From NCBI RefSeq assembly GCF_046630445.1, contig NC_092341.1, positions 29,092,001 to 29,156,000 of the forward strand: a DNA stretch of 64,000 nt. The letters are read 5' to 3'. The position numbers and the translations under genes are program-made. Below are positions 49,038 to 60,900 of the stretch, piece by piece. The DNA is from Rutidosis leptorrhynchoides. Its lineage: Eukaryota; Streptophyta; Magnoliopsida; Asterales; Asteraceae. The notes below the pieces were generated by a model. The model made no database searches. It was not told the DNA's origin and worked only from the letters and a program-made list of their open reading frames with translations. Position 1 is the stretch's first letter. Each line of letters begins with the position of its first letter.

Positions 49038-49950
49038 TTTAATCATTAACTTATTAAAACAATTAAGTAATTAATTTTAAAATTTTGTTTCCCTTATTAT
49101 TTAGGATGAGGTCGTTTCGGATCGATGTCCTAGTCCGTCCTTCGACAAAATTTTAAAATTTGTCTTTTTGTAGCGATTGTTTTAAAAGCTAAGATTTTTG
49201 GGTTTTTTAATGTTTTTGGCATACTTTAAATCAATAAGATTAAAAATAATGATAATAAAAGTTCTCGTCCCTCCCTCGGGTAAAGCAATTTCGGTTCAAA
49301 GACCTAGTCTTCAACTTACGACGAATTTTAAAAATCATATTCTTAACTTAATGAGATAAAGTAAATTTTTGTTTTTAAATTCACACAACTTAAATATAAA
49401 ATTCAAAATTAATATTAAAAATTCACACCAAACTTAGAATTTAAAATGCATAAAATTAAGAATTTATATTTTAAAAATTCACACCAAATTTATATTAATT
49501 TTTCAAATATTTACAATTTTAAATATATTGTTTTTACAAAGTTTACAATATTAATTTAAGATTTATATATTAATTTTAAAAACATGGTAAAAATAAAATT
49601 AAAAATCTTTTTGTCTTTTTATCCCACTTTAATCAATCAAATATTATCAAAAATATGCGCCCCTCTTTTCGGTAAAGTAATTTCGGTTCCAAGACCTAAT
49701 TTAACTCATGACGAATTTTTGAAATATTTTGGGTTGATTGATTAAAGATATTTATACCTTAAGAATAAACGTTAAATTTCGCAGTGATGTAATAAATTTT
49801 TGAATGATATCAATAATTTCGGTCGCCAAACCTAATTTTATTCAATACCAATTTAATACTTTTTAGCGAACAAATTAGCGTTTATTATCAAAAGGTTAAA
49901 AATAAAAATAAAAATAAAAACTGTACAGACATACCTGTGAAATAGATTTC
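48112..49950 (-). other. C spacer between zinc-knuckle ORF and env-like ORF
   Basis: AT-rich, no ORF on the minus strand of note. Contains a (TA)n run (about 49003-49029), directly followed on the minus strand by a GC-rich paired palindrome. Three repeats of a ttcggttcNaagacctaNt motif occur at about 49285, 49680 and 49815. It probably acts as intron for the env-like mRNA. Confidence 0.55.
48950..48997. repeat. GC-rich paired near-palindrome upstream of the env-like ORF (C)
   Basis: CTCCGCGAGTCGCGG (48950-48964) and its exact reverse complement (48983-48997), 18-nt loop; start-to-start spacing of the 13-mers is 31. Confidence 0.9.
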
Positions 49951-50367
49951 TTAGTTATATGATCTATCCCATTCATAAGATAGTCGGTTTAATTGGTTTT
50001 CCATGGCTACATAGGCGTAACCTCGAGCATTCAGTGTCTTTTCTTCTAAACATATGAACGGTCCGTCTCTGCATAAAGTAACAAATTCGGTATTTGAATA
50101 GGTTTGATTATTTGAACATTTACCTCCATGTGACCATTTTCCGCATTTGTGACATCTTTCTAGGTGTCGTGCTCTTCTTTTTGCTGCGGATTTTGATTTT
50201 CCTTTACCAAATTGTAACTTATTATCTTCGCATCTGGATTCTTTTCTAACTCCGTCCATTCTTTCTCTGATTACTGATACTATTTCACTCGGGAGTATGT
50301 TATTATTACGTTTAGTGATCAAAGCGTGTAGCATTAGACCATGGTTTAGTTCACAGGCAGTCTTCAT
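49951..50367 (-). CDS. Small zinc-knuckle ORF downstream of pol in C (138 aa)
   Basis: Starts MKTACELNHGLML. A basic region KGKSKSAAKRRARHLER (about residues 55-71) runs directly into CHKCGKWSHGGKC (about 72-84), a CX2CX4HX3C knuckle one residue shorter than the gag type. The C-terminus holds ARGYAYVAMENQLNRLSYEWD. It begins 173 bases after the gag-pol stop. The composition suggests nucleic-acid binding. I know no named Athila protein of this kind; it could be a captured fragment or an accessory nucleocapsid-like factor. Confidence 0.6.
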   Translation of the reverse strand: MKTACELNHGLMLHALITKRNNNILPSEIVSVIRERMDGVRKESRCEDNKLQFGKGKSKSAAKRRARHLERCHKCGKWSHGGKCSNNQTYSNTEFVTLCRDGPFICLEEKTLNARGYAYVAMENQLNRLSYEWDRSYN

Positions 50368-50539
50368 TTTGTAAAAACCTAAAAAAAATAAAAATTCAGA
50401 ATGGGGGGAGAAGACTAGTTCTTTAGGGTCTGCTAGGGAAAGACCATTCGGGTTCCATTTTCGAGAACTACACGAAAATAGACAATCTAACTCTAACAGA
50501 AATACATATTATCCTTTAAAGATTTGATTCTCCCCACAC

Positions 50540-53500
50540 TTAGTTAGCTGTGGTGTCGAAATTGTGATTAACTTCGTTGTCGACTTCCATCGGACCATGT
50601 ATGTAATGTTTAACTCTGTGACCATTAACTTTAAATTCAAACCCATTTGAATTTATTAATTCTATCGTTCCGTATGGGAAAACTCTTTTGACTATGAATG
50701 GTCCAGACCATCTTGATTTCAATTTTCCAGGAAATAGCTTGAATCGTGAATTGAAAAGAAGAACTCTGTCTCCTTCTTTGAATTCTTTTGAACTTCTGAT
50801 TCTTTTATAATGCCATTTCTTCGTTCTTTCTTTATAGATTAACGAATTTTCGTATGCTTCATGTCTTAATTCTTCTAATTCGTTTAGTTGACTTAATCGT
50901 AGACGTCCGGCTTCATGTAAATCAAGATTACATGTCTTCAAAGCCCAAAATGCTTTGTGTTCAATTTCTACTGGAAGATGACATGCTTTTCCATAAACAA
51001 GTCTAAAAGGTGTGGTTCCAATTGGAGTTTTGTAGGCTGTTCTAAAAGCCCAGAGTGCATCCTCCAATTTAATGGACCATTCCTTCGGATTTGATCCTAC
51101 GGTTTTCTCTAGAATACGTTTTAAAGCTCGGTTGGTATTTTCAACTTGTCCACTTGTTTGTGGATGATATGCGGTGGAGATTTTATGAGTTACTCCATAT
51201 CTTTTAAGAACTTTCTCAAGTTGATTATTACAGAAATGTGTACCCCGATCACTTATTAAAGCTTTCGGTGTTCCAAACCTTGCAAAAAGACGTTTTAAAA
51301 AGTTGACTACAACTCGTGCATCGTTAGTTGGGAGAGCTTGTGCTTCCGCCCATTTAGATACATAATCAATGGCTACGAGTATATATAGATTATTATTAGA
51401 TTTTGGAAATGGACCCATAAAGTCAATACCCCAAATGTCAAATACTTCACATACTTGGATGACATTTTGTGGCATTTCATCACGTTGACTTATTTTTCCG
51501 GCCCTTTGACATGCATCACAAGATTTGCAAAGAAGGTGTGCGTCTTTGTAAATTGTAGGCCAATAGAATCCAGCTTCATAAACTTTTCTTGCTGTTAGTT
51601 GAGGCCCATAATGCCCTCCTGTTGGTCCTGTGTGACAATGGTTTAAAATTTTACTAGCTTCATCTCCAAATACACATCGGCGTATTATTCCATCGGGACA
51701 ACTTTTAAACAGATGTGGATCTTCCCAGAAATAGTGTTTTATATCACTGAAGAATTTCTTTCGTCTTTGGTACGATAATCCTTTTTCAAGGAATCCACAA
51801 ACTAAGTAGTTTGCATAGTCTGCAAACCATGGGATTTCTTTATAATCTATCTTCAATAGATATTCATCAGGAAAGTTGTCTTGTATGGCCGATTCATTCA
51901 GAACTTCTAATTCGGGATTTTCAAGACGAGAAAGATGATCAGCGGCGAGATTTTCTGCTCCTCTTTTATCTCGGATTTCAATATCAAACTCTTGTAAGAG
52001 TAAGATCCAACGGATTAATCTTGGTTTAGCATCTTGTTTTGAAAATAGGTATCTAAGAGCAGAATGGTCGGTATAGACCACCGTTTTTGCTAGAACGAGA
52101 TATGATCGAAATTTGTCAAAAGCAAAGACAATAGCAAGGAGTTCTTTTTCAGTAGTTGTATAGTTTGTTTGTGCTCCTTGTAATGTCTTACTAGCATAAT
52201 ATATAGGTTGAAATCGTTTTTCAATCCTTTGTCCTAAAACGGCTCCCATTGCAAAATCACTTGCATCGCACATTAGTTCAAATGGTAGATTCCAATTTGG
52301 TGTTATCATGATCGGTGCATTAGTGAGTTTCTCTTTAAGAATATTAAAAGATTTGATACACTCATCTGAAAAGATGAATGGCGCATCCTTTTCTAGGAGT
52401 TTATTCATAGGAGTGGCAATTTTAGAAAAATCTTTTATGAAACGTCGGTAAAAACCGGCATGCCCTAGAAAACTCCTAACTCCTCTAACATTGGTGGGAT
52501 GTGGAAGTTTAGCAATTACATCTACTTTAGCTCTATCCACTTCAATTCCTTCTTTTGAAATTTTATGTCCAAGAACGATGCCTTCTTTAACCATGAAATG
52601 GCATTTCTCCCAATTAAGTACTAGATTTGATTTTTCGCATCTAATTAGCATTCGTTCCAGATTAACTAGACATGATTTAAATGTATCACCGAAGACTGAA
52701 AAGTCATCCATGAAAACTTCCATGCATTCTTCTATCATATCGTGAAAAATCGCCATCATACACCTTTGAAAGGTTGCAGGGGCGTTACAAAGTCCAAATG
52801 GCATGCGTTTGTAAGCAAAAGTACCATAAGGGCACGTGAATGTGGTTTTCTCTTGATCTTCGGGTGCTATTGGAATTTGAAAATATCCGGAAAATCCATC
52901 TAGAAAACAATAGTAACTATTTCCGGCTAATCTTTCCAACATTTGATCTATGAAAGGTAAGGGAAAGTGATCTTTTCTGGTGGCGTCATTTAATTTTCTA
53001 TAATCAATACATACACGCCATCCTGTTACAGTCCTAGTAGGAATAAGCTCATTTTTCTCATTTGTAATGACAGTCATGCCACCCTTCTTAGGTACGCATT
53101 GAACTGGGCTTACCCATGGACTATCAGAGATTGGATATATCAAACCTGCATCTAGCAGTTTAATAATCTCTTTCTTAACTACATCTTGCATATTAGGATT
53201 TAGTCTTCGTTGGCGTTGCACATACGTTTTATGACCTTCTTCCATAAGGATTTTATGTGTGCAATACGAAGGACTTATTCCTTTAATATCATGAATCTTC
53301 CATGCAATGGCTGGTTTATGAGCTTTCAACACAGAAATGAGTTGTGATTTCTCATTTTCAGTAAGAGAAGACGATATTATTACAGGTAATTCAGATTCAC
53401 CATGTAAATAAGCGTATTCCAAATGGTTTGGAAGTGACTTTAACTCTAATTTCGGAGGTTCTTCTATCGATGATTTATATCGATATCTGTCTTCTTCTTT

Positions 53501-56143
53501 TAGCATTTGAATTTCTTCTGTTGTTGGTTCATATCCATTAGCTATAAGTGTAGCTAACATTTCAGCTTCATCAATTGGTTCATTACCTTCTCCTAAAGAA
53601 CATTCTCCTGTTCCTTGTAATTCTGGAAATTCTTCTAATAATTCTGCATGTGCATCTATAGTTTGAATATAATAACATGTATCATCTGCAGATTGTGGTT
53701 GTTGCATTGCTCTATCAACTGAAAAGGTAACACTCTCATCCTCTATACTTAGGGTCAGTTTCTTACCGAACACGTCTATCATTGCTTTAGCCGTGTTTAA
53801 GAATGGTCTTCCTAATATGAGAGGAACTTGAGAATCTTCTTCCATGTCCAAAACAACAAAATCTACTGGAAATACTAAAGTACCAACTTTAACTAGCATG
53901 TTCTCCATTATCCCTCTAGGATATTTTATTGATCTATCGGCTAGTTGTATGCTTATTCTGGTTGGTTTCAATTCTCCAAGGTCTAGTTTAGCGTATAGTG
54001 AATACGGCATTAGATTTATACTAGCACCTAAGTCTGCCAATGCTTCTATTGAACTAAGACTACCCAGAAAACATGGAATTGTGAAACTTCCTGGATCAGA
54101 TAGTTTTTCTGGTATCTTATTCAACAGCACTGCTGAACAATTAGCATTCATAGTAACAGCCGAGAGTTCTTCCATTTTCTTTCTATTTGAGATTAGATCT
54201 TTCAAGAATTTAGCATATCTTGGCATTCCTGAAATCACATCAATGAAAGGGAGATTTACATTTATCTGTTTAAACATATCCAAGAATTTGGATTGCTCGG
54301 CTTCAAGTTTCTCTTTCTTCATTTTACTCGGATAAGGAAGTGGTGGTTGGTATGGTTTAACATAAGGTTTATCCTTAACTGTGTTATTTTCATTAACCTT
54401 TTCAACTACCGGTTCTTTTTCCTTATCTTGATCAGGTTGTGGTTCTTGTGGAGTAGGAATAGCTTCATCAGAAGTTACAGGTATTTCAGGTGGTTTAAGT
54501 GTTGTACCACTTCTTGTGGTAATGGCTTTAGCTGTTTCATTCCGGGGGTTAGCATTTGTATCACTAGGTAGACTTCCCGGTTTTCTTTCACCTATTAACC
54601 TTGCTAGGTTACTCACTTCTTGTTCCAGATTTTGAATAGAAGCTTGTTGATTTCTAAATGCTTGAGCATTTTGTTCATTGGTTTGTTTTTGAGATGTGAA
54701 AAACTGCGTTTGAGTTTCAACTAGCTTCGTCATCATATCTTCTAAATTCGGCTTTTTATCATCGGTTTGTTGTGGTGGTTTGTTTTGAAAATTAGGTCTT
54801 TGCTGATTGTAAGTATTATTGGATACTTGTTGATTGCTAGGACCTTGTTGGTTGTTGTATGGAATATTTCGGTTATAATTCTGGTTTTGATTGTAAATCG
54901 GTCTTGGCGGTTGATAATTATTCTGATAATTATTTTCAGGCCTTTGGTTTATGTATGAAATATTCTCTCTTTGTTCCATTGTTAATTCAATACTGAGACA
55001 ATCTTTTGTCAAATGTGGTCCTCCACACTGCTCACAACTAATTCGTATTGAGTGAATATCCTTAGTCATCTTTTCCATTCGTCTCTCTACAGCATCTGTC
55101 TTTGCGGAAATGGAATCTAAGTCATGGCTAGAATCGGCTCTAGCTGCTTTAGATGATCTAATGATGTCTTTTTCTTGGTGCCACTCATGTGAGTGGGAAG
55201 CAGTGTTATCAATAATTTTGTAAGCATCAGTTTCGGTTTTCTTCATAATAGAACCACCAGCTGCTATATCTATGTCTTTTCTTGTAGTGATGTCGCATCC
55301 TTGGTAGAATATTTGTACTATTTGACAGGTGTCTAAACCATGTTGCGGACATCCTCTTAACAACTTTCCATATCTTGTCCACGCCTCATATAGAGTTTCA
55401 TTTGGTTTCTGTGTGAACGTAACAATTTCTGCTTGAAGTCTTACGGCTTTAGATGCAGGAAAGAATTGTTTAAGAAATTTGTCAATTAAAACATCCCATG
55501 TATCAATCGCCCCTTCAGGTAACGATTCCAACCAATCTTTGGCTTCTCCCTTTAAAGTCCAGGGAAATAACATGAGATATATCTGTTCATCCTCCACTTC
55601 TCGGATTTTGAATAGTGTGCAGATCCTATTAAAGGTACGTAGATGTTTATTTGGATCTTCCTTCGGCGCACCACTAAATTGGCATTGATTAGTCACCATG
55701 TGTAGAATTTGTCCTTTGATTTCATAATCTGGCGCATTAATGTCTGGATGAGTAATTGCGTGACCTTGGCCAGTGCGTTTAGCTCTCATTCGGTCTTCCA
55801 TACTTAAAGGTTCCAGATTCTCCATAATTGAATTTGTTGAATCGGTATCACTAGATGATTCTGATTTAATAGTTCGTTCCTCAACAATCTCTGTTTGAAT
55901 GATTGGTGGCTCCGGAGGAAAGTTTAATGGTTCAGGATCTACGAACCGTTCCTGAATATTCTCTGGATTCTCAATTGTGATGTTGGGTTCAAAAAATGGA
56001 TTATCGGAAATTTGAACTGAAGTACTTGGTCGACTGGATGACGATTCTAAAGAAAAATCAACGGCGGTTATATTTGCTAAATGTCTTGATCTAGTTACAG
56101 GTGGTGAACGTACAAAAGGTGATGAACGTCTTGCTCGGTGCAT
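50540..56143 (-). CDS. gag-pol: Intact Athila gag-pol polyprotein of C (1867 aa)
   Basis: One uninterrupted frame. Gag core at about residues 165-260 ([35 protein letters not shown]). The zinc knuckle [13 protein letters not shown] near 372 is of the short CX2CX3HX4C Athila form. An Asn/Gln-rich linker runs about 395-470. Aspartic protease has DLGAS near 703, in place of DSGA. RT has FMDD near 1147, RNase H has YTDHS near 1357. Integrase has HHCC about 1500-1544 and D, D, E at about 1571, 1631 and 1666. There is no chromodomain. The stop codon is followed at once by GTGTGGGGAG, a PPT-like motif. All key residues are present and the frame is complete, so the enzyme set looks functional. Confidence 0.95.
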   Translation of the reverse strand: MHRARRSSPFVRSPPVTRSRHLANITAVDFSLESSSSRPSTSVQISDNPFFEPNITIENPENIQERFVDPEPLNFPPEPPIIQTEIVEERTIKSESSSDTDSTNSIMENLEPLSMEDRMRAKRTGQGHAITHPDINAPDYEIKGQILHMVTNQCQFSGAPKEDPNKHLRTFNRICTLFKIREVEDEQIYLMLFPWTLKGEAKDWLESLPEGAIDTWDVLIDKFLKQFFPASKAVRLQAEIVTFTQKPNETLYEAWTRYGKLLRGCPQHGLDTCQIVQIFYQGCDITTRKDIDIAAGGSIMKKTETDAYKIIDNTASHSHEWHQEKDIIRSSKAARADSSHDLDSISAKTDAVERRMEKMTKDIHSIRISCEQCGGPHLTKDCLSIELTMEQRENISYINQRPENNYQNNYQPPRPIYNQNQNYNRNIPYNNQQGPSNQQVSNNTYNQQRPNFQNKPPQQTDDKKPNLEDMMTKLVETQTQFFTSQKQTNEQNAQAFRNQQASIQNLEQEVSNLARLIGERKPGSLPSDTNANPRNETAKAITTRSGTTLKPPEIPVTSDEAIPTPQEPQPDQDKEKEPVVEKVNENNTVKDKPYVKPYQPPLPYPSKMKKEKLEAEQSKFLDMFKQINVNLPFIDVISGMPRYAKFLKDLISNRKKMEELSAVTMNANCSAVLLNKIPEKLSDPGSFTIPCFLGSLSSIEALADLGASINLMPYSLYAKLDLGELKPTRISIQLADRSIKYPRGIMENMLVKVGTLVFPVDFVVLDMEEDSQVPLILGRPFLNTAKAMIDVFGKKLTLSIEDESVTFSVDRAMQQPQSADDTCYYIQTIDAHAELLEEFPELQGTGECSLGEGNEPIDEAEMLATLIANGYEPTTEEIQMLKEEDRYRYKSSIEEPPKLELKSLPNHLEYAYLHGESELPVIISSSLTENEKSQLISVLKAHKPAIAWKIHDIKGISPSYCTHKILMEEGHKTYVQRQRRLNPNMQDVVKKEIIKLLDAGLIYPISDSPWVSPVQCVPKKGGMTVITNEKNELIPTRTVTGWRVCIDYRKLNDATRKDHFPLPFIDQMLERLAGNSYYCFLDGFSGYFQIPIAPEDQEKTTFTCPYGTFAYKRMPFGLCNAPATFQRCMMAIFHDMIEECMEVFMDDFSVFGDTFKSCLVNLERMLIRCEKSNLVLNWEKCHFMVKEGIVLGHKISKEGIEVDRAKVDVIAKLPHPTNVRGVRSFLGHAGFYRRFIKDFSKIATPMNKLLEKDAPFIFSDECIKSFNILKEKLTNAPIMITPNWNLPFELMCDASDFAMGAVLGQRIEKRFQPIYYASKTLQGAQTNYTTTEKELLAIVFAFDKFRSYLVLAKTVVYTDHSALRYLFSKQDAKPRLIRWILLLQEFDIEIRDKRGAENLAADHLSRLENPELEVLNESAIQDNFPDEYLLKIDYKEIPWFADYANYLVCGFLEKGLSYQRRKKFFSDIKHYFWEDPHLFKSCPDGIIRRCVFGDEASKILNHCHTGPTGGHYGPQLTARKVYEAGFYWPTIYKDAHLLCKSCDACQRAGKISQRDEMPQNVIQVCEVFDIWGIDFMGPFPKSNNNLYILVAIDYVSKWAEAQALPTNDARVVVNFLKRLFARFGTPKALISDRGTHFCNNQLEKVLKRYGVTHKISTAYHPQTSGQVENTNRALKRILEKTVGSNPKEWSIKLEDALWAFRTAYKTPIGTTPFRLVYGKACHLPVEIEHKAFWALKTCNLDLHEAGRLRLSQLNELEELRHEAYENSLIYKERTKKWHYKRIRSSKEFKEGDRVLLFNSRFKLFPGKLKSRWSGPFIVKRVFPYGTIELINSNGFEFKVNGHRVKHYIHGPMEVDNEVNHNFDTTAN

Positions 56144-57526
56144 TCACTGAATATCCTATTAGTTTTTTAAAAGAAAAGAAAAATTATAATAAGTTATCCA
56201 ATCAATAGACTTTTCTGATTTTGCCCACGTTTCGAATAGCCAAAAGATGCAGCAGAGGGGCAGGATTCGTTTGGTCTCAATATAATTGAGGACTGTTTGG
56301 CTCCAATAACCCGGTCCACGTACAAATCCAACTATTACTACGAACCAGAAAATTTTGATGTCTATCAATTCAACCACTCAAAATAAATTTTCGTAATTTT
56401 AAGAAATTTAGATAAGAAGTAGAAAAAAAATTCTAAGTCCTAAAAACTAGAATAGCGAGAAATAAGAGAGAAAAAGAGTTCGTCGAAAAAGGTCGAAAAA
56501 CGAAAAATGGTTGAAAAATAAAAGGTGACGGAAAAATAAAAGAAACTTATCAAAACTTAAAAATACTTAACTAACCTAACCTTATTACTACAACTAACTT
56601 AAAATTATAATCGCATATTGAAATTACTAATTGGAATGATAATTGATACATAGTAAAAGGTCTAAAAATATTAAAGCTTACAGGAAAAACTAAATCCCAA
56701 ATGGAAATAACTTAAAAAGAAACTAAAACTTAAAAAGGCGTCGCAAAATTCTAAAGCACCTAAATCTTAGTCTAAAGAAAAAGCACTTAAGGAATTCTAC
56801 GGCAAAGCCTAAAAATCTAGGAGTAAAAATAACTATAGCAAAAACTAAGTTTAAAATTAAATATGAGCTAAAAATACAAATATTACGCTACAACGATTAA
56901 AAAGGGACAAAATATAAAAATATATAAAAAGTTGTAAAAAGTACAATTTTTATAAAAATATTATTTTTATATTATTTATTTTATAAAACTATTAATTTTA
57001 CAATTTAATAAAACTAATTTAACTAAAATATATAAATAAAAAGTAAAAGTAAAAATAAAACTAATAATAATAATAATACATAATTAGGGTTTAATAATAA
57101 TTAATTAATAAATACTCCGTAATTAATACAGATTTAGGGTTCTGTCGGTGGTGTCAGAAAGTCTCCGCGAGTCGCGGTAATTAAAGCATCAAACCCCGCG
57201 AGTCGCGGGGTTCCAGAATTCAGCTGACAGGTTTGAATATTCGACGCGTTTTTTCTTTATTTTTTTTTTTATTTTCTGTTTTCTGTTTTTTTCTATAAAT
57301 AAAAGATATTTAATAAAACTACTATTTTTATAAATTAAAATAAAAATAAAGAAACTTATAAAACTTAAATATTTAACAAAATCTTAAAAAATACTTATAT
57401 TTTTGTTTTTCTTTTTATATTTTTGAATAATTAAAACGTATTTTTACAAAACGAATTTTAATAAAAGTAAACAAAAAATCTTTTTTTTTTTTTATATTAG
57501 CGTTGCGCTTCCGGCTTTTAAGATAG
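56144..57526 (-). other. 5' leader of C between PBS and gag-pol
   Basis: 1.4 kb, AT-rich, no substantial ORF on the minus strand apart from a 72-codon frame (56377-56159) without recognisable domain. Contains one of the paired GC-rich palindromes (57163-57208) and an A-rich stretch (56400-57110). Confidence 0.7.
57163..57208. repeat. GC-rich paired near-palindrome in C leader
   Basis: Two copies of CCGCGAGTCGCGG in the same orientation (57165-57177, 57196-57208), starts 31 apart. Because the 13-mer is nearly self-complementary the two can still pair, with one central mismatch. Confidence 0.88.
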
Positions 57527-57544
57527 TCCCCGGCAGCGGCGCCA
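57527..57544 (-). promoter_or_regulatory. Primer-binding site of C, tRNA-Asp type
   Basis: Read on the minus strand, TGGCGCCGCTGCCGGGGA. It is complementary to the 3' end of plant tRNA-Asp (..TCCCCGGCAACGGCGCCA) with one mismatch. It lies 8 bases from the 5' LTR. This PBS is typical of Athila. Confidence 0.88.
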
Positions 57545-59020
57545 AAAATACTTGATGTTATGCGAGGTGTATACAAAATAGTTTATATTTTACTAGGAAA
57601 AACTATTAAATACGATACAATTTTACACAAGATATTTATTTATTTATAGAATGGATATACTTAAACCTTGCTACAACACTTATAGGCAGTGTACCTAATC
57701 GTACAGTAGTGTAGTTTTTAGTAAGTCCGGTTCGTTCCACAGGGAAATCTTTAAACAAAGCTCAACGCTATATTAGTTTACTTTTATTAAAAATACAAAT
57801 ATATATATAAGTAATATTATTATTATAAAGGGGGGTTTTTACCGTTTAATGACCGGTTTGTCGATTTTAAGACTTTAGTCGCAGTTAAAACCTAATGTAA
57901 AATATAAAATAAATACAAGACTTAAATTAAAGCGTAAAGTAAATAACGATAATGAAATTGCGAATAATAAAAGTGCGATAAAATAAACTTACGATAATTA
58001 AAAAGTACGATAATTAAAAGTGCGATTAAATAACAATAAATAAAAGTGCGATAATTAGAAGTGCAATTAAATATAAAATAAAGGAAATTAAATATGAAAT
58101 AAAAGAATTATGCTTATTTAAACTTCCGTAATCATGATGTTTGACGTGTTGATTTTAGTTTTATGCCCATGGGTTAATTGTCCTTTATCCTGGATTATTT
58201 AATATGTCCGTCTGGTTTTTGTCCATAACAGTCCATCAGTCATAAATATAAAGTGCGAGTGTCCTCATCAAATTATTCTTATACCCGAAGTTAAATATTC
58301 CAACTAATTGGGGATTCGAATTGTAACAAGGTTTTAATACTTTGTTTAATGAATACACCAGGTTATCGACTGCGTGTAAACCAAGGTTTTACTACTTTGT
58401 TAACAATTACACCAATTACCCTTGAATGTAATTTCACCCCTGTTTTAATTATTCTAGTGGCTATTAATCCATTTCCGTGTCCGGTTAAATGAACGATTAT
58501 TCGTACATATAAATACCCCGCCCATCGTGTCCGATTGAGTGTATATGGTAATTTATAGGGACGCCCAATTGTAAATCTTTATATTAACATTAACAAACTA
58601 TCATTTAGTTAAACAAATATAAAGCCCATTAATAACCCATAGTCTAATTTCCACAAGTGTCGTTCTTTTGTCCAAACCCCAATTATGGTACAAAGCCCAA
58701 TTACCCAATTTTAGTAATTAGCCCAACATCATGATTACTTCGTTTTAAATAAGCATAATAATAACTTAGCTACGAGACATTAATGTAAAAAGGTTGAGCA
58801 TAACTTACAATGATTAAAAATAGCGTAGCGTTACACGGACAGAATTTCGACTTACACCCTTACAACATTCGCTAACATACCCTTATTATTAGAATTATAA
58901 TTAAAATTAAAATATAAATTATAAATATAAATATAAATTTTACGTATGAATGAGGAAGAAAAAGATATGAAATTTTGATCAGAATTCGGTTTGCTTTATA
59001 GGCAGAGTTGAAATTTGGGG

Positions 59021-59069
59021 CTCCGCGACTCGCGGTGAATTTTGCCTTCAAACCCCGCGAGTCGCGGAG
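59021..59069. repeat. GC-rich paired near-palindrome, C right LTR
   Basis: Identical to the left-LTR module: arms 59021-59035 and 59055-59069, 19-nt loop. It lies about 50-100 bases downstream of the TATA-like box in the direction of C, so it would be near the 5' end of the transcript. Confidence 0.9.
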
Positions 59070-59116
59070 ATTGCAATTACAGCTCACATCTTTTGGAGTC
59101 TTTCTTGCCGACGGAT

Positions 59117-59125
59117 TTTATATAT
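59117..59125 (-). promoter_or_regulatory. TATA-like box in the 5' LTR of C
   Basis: TATATAAAA on the minus strand in an otherwise TA-rich stretch. It is the best candidate because GC content rises just downstream. Other TA-rich positions nearby could serve. Confidence 0.4.
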
Positions 59126-59557
59126 AAATATAAAATATAAATAATTAATATAATTATTTATATATTATATTATATTCTTGTGCATAGTAGACTTGTAATT
59201 TTTAGTCCGTTGCGTCGAGCGTTAAGAGTTGACTCTGGTCCCGGTTCCAGATTTTCGAACGTCCTTGCGTACAATTTTATATTTTGTACTTTGCGTTTTG
59301 AATCTTGTACTCTTGTAATTTCGAGACGTTTCTTATCAATAATTGGAACCTTTTTGATTGTCTTTTGTACTTTTGAGCTTTTTGGTCGTTTGCGTCTTCA
59401 ATTCGTCGAATCTGTCTTTTGTCTTCACCTTTTATTATTTAAACGAATATCACTTGTAAATAGAACAATTGCAACTAAAAGCTTGTCTTTCTTGAGGAAT
59501 AATGCTATGAAATATATGTTCGTTTTTAGCATTATCATTAAGCTTTTAAAAAAAAAG

Positions 59558-59631
59558 ACTGTCCATGCCAAGAATCGAACCCAAGACCACTCGATTAACC
59601 GAATTACACTACACCACTCAGCCATCTGCGT
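59558..59631 (-). other. tRNA-like relic with A and B boxes (R right LTR)
   Basis: A box TGGCTGAGTGG at 59624-59614 and B box GGTTCGATTCT at 59581-59571 on the minus strand. Unchanged from the left-LTR copy in both boxes. Confidence 0.6.
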
Positions 59632-60686
59632 ATTCTCTGATTTAAACCTCCCACTCATTTTTATATATCAGCAATATCTATCCAATCTGTTTCATCTCCT
59701 TCCTCGTGAAATCCAAAAATCGAATTGATCCAGAAATCAAAACCAACTCAGTTGTAACAAACATGGATTTAGTTTCTTCAATAGAATCATAATTATTATT
59801 TATGTGTTTGAAAAAAAAAATATAAAAGTAATATTGCTGCTGTTCGTAAGCTTAAAAAAAAAATTATTGATTTCAAATTATAGAACGTTTTGGACAATAA
59901 TTAATATACGAATTATGTTTCAGTTGATTCATAAAAACTTTATGAATCCTTAATTTTAACAGAAACAATACTTACAACTTGAATTTGATTGTAGAACATC
60001 GTTTGACTTTTTTTCTTTAGAACTTTGACTTCCAAATTCGAGATCAAACGAAGGAATAAAAGGCTCAGACTTTGCAGTTAGTTTGTTTAAACGATTCCTA
60101 ACAAACCTATGTTATTAGTTTTTGAAATATACTTTGAATTTGAGCTTTTTAATTTTCAAGCTCAAGAACAGGGGTATTGACTATCTTCCTATCTTTTCTG
60201 TGTTATTTTCTCAGATTGCAGTAGTTTATTCATTGTGTGAATTGAATCATTGAAGTAGACACGAATTATTCACGGGTTTGTCTGGAATGGAAAGTTGGTG
60301 TCGACAGGTAACTAAAGTCAAAAGAAAACGAACCAGGAAGAAAAAGATAAAAAAAAATGATGGAGACTTTAACAGATTCCATTCCTATTATCTGTTTTAA
60401 TAATCTGATAGCACAATTAATATATATAAATAAAATAGGTTAACAATCAGATAATGCTGTTACCTATAAAATACTAATAATAATAATAATTATATTAATA
60501 GTAATACTAATATTAATAATAATACTAATATTAATGATAACTATAATAATAATATAAAACTGATAACAATAATATTATTATTGATAATACTAATGATGAT
60601 TTTTAATTATAAAGATGATACTAATATCTAATAATAAAACAAATAATAATTAAGATATAACAAGTTATATGTGTCCAATTTCATAT

Positions 60687-60688
<2 letters not shown>

Positions 60689-60767
<79 letters not shown>

Positions 60768-60813
60768 AATATTAACATTGACATTAATAATAATAATAAT
60801 ATAAGTAGTAATA

Positions 60814-60897
<84 letters not shown>
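60689..60897. repeat. Split (AT)n array with duplicated spacer, R right LTR
   Basis: Two AT runs (60689-60764, 60818-60897) separated by a 53-bp spacer. The spacer (taatattaacattgac and AAT-rich tail) is repeated after the second run, so AT run plus spacer was duplicated in tandem. The left LTR has one AT run. Confidence 0.9.

Positions 60898-60900
<3 letters not shown>

Larger units (their letters stand above)
29604..59537 (-). mobile_element. Athila-type Ty3/gypsy retrotransposon C (minus), carrying nested A2
   Basis: Flanked by TSD TTAAG (29599-29603, 59538-59542). LTRs of 1984 and 1985 bp differ by about 7 substitutions and one 1-bp indel by eye. In its own direction: 5' LTR 59537-57553, tRNA-Asp PBS, leader, gag-pol, small zinc-knuckle ORF, env-like/Athila ORF-1, then a 3' region split by A2, PPT, 3' LTR. 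The DLGAS-type protease, short zinc knuckle, tRNA-Asp PBS and ORF-1 are hallmarks of the Athila lineage. The gag-pol is intact. Without A2 (about 13.1 kb) it is about 16.8 kb. Confidence 0.95.
57553..59537 (-). repeat. Right (5') LTR of C, 1985 bp
   Basis: TG at 57553, CA at 59536-59537, matching 29604-31587. About 7 substitutions and one 1-bp indel between the pair. It carries the functional promoter copy for C. Confidence 0.96.

Noticed and set aside
51811-55688. Several plus-strand frames of 63-163 codons inside the C gag-pol
   Set aside because: Shadows of the 1867-aa minus-strand gene.
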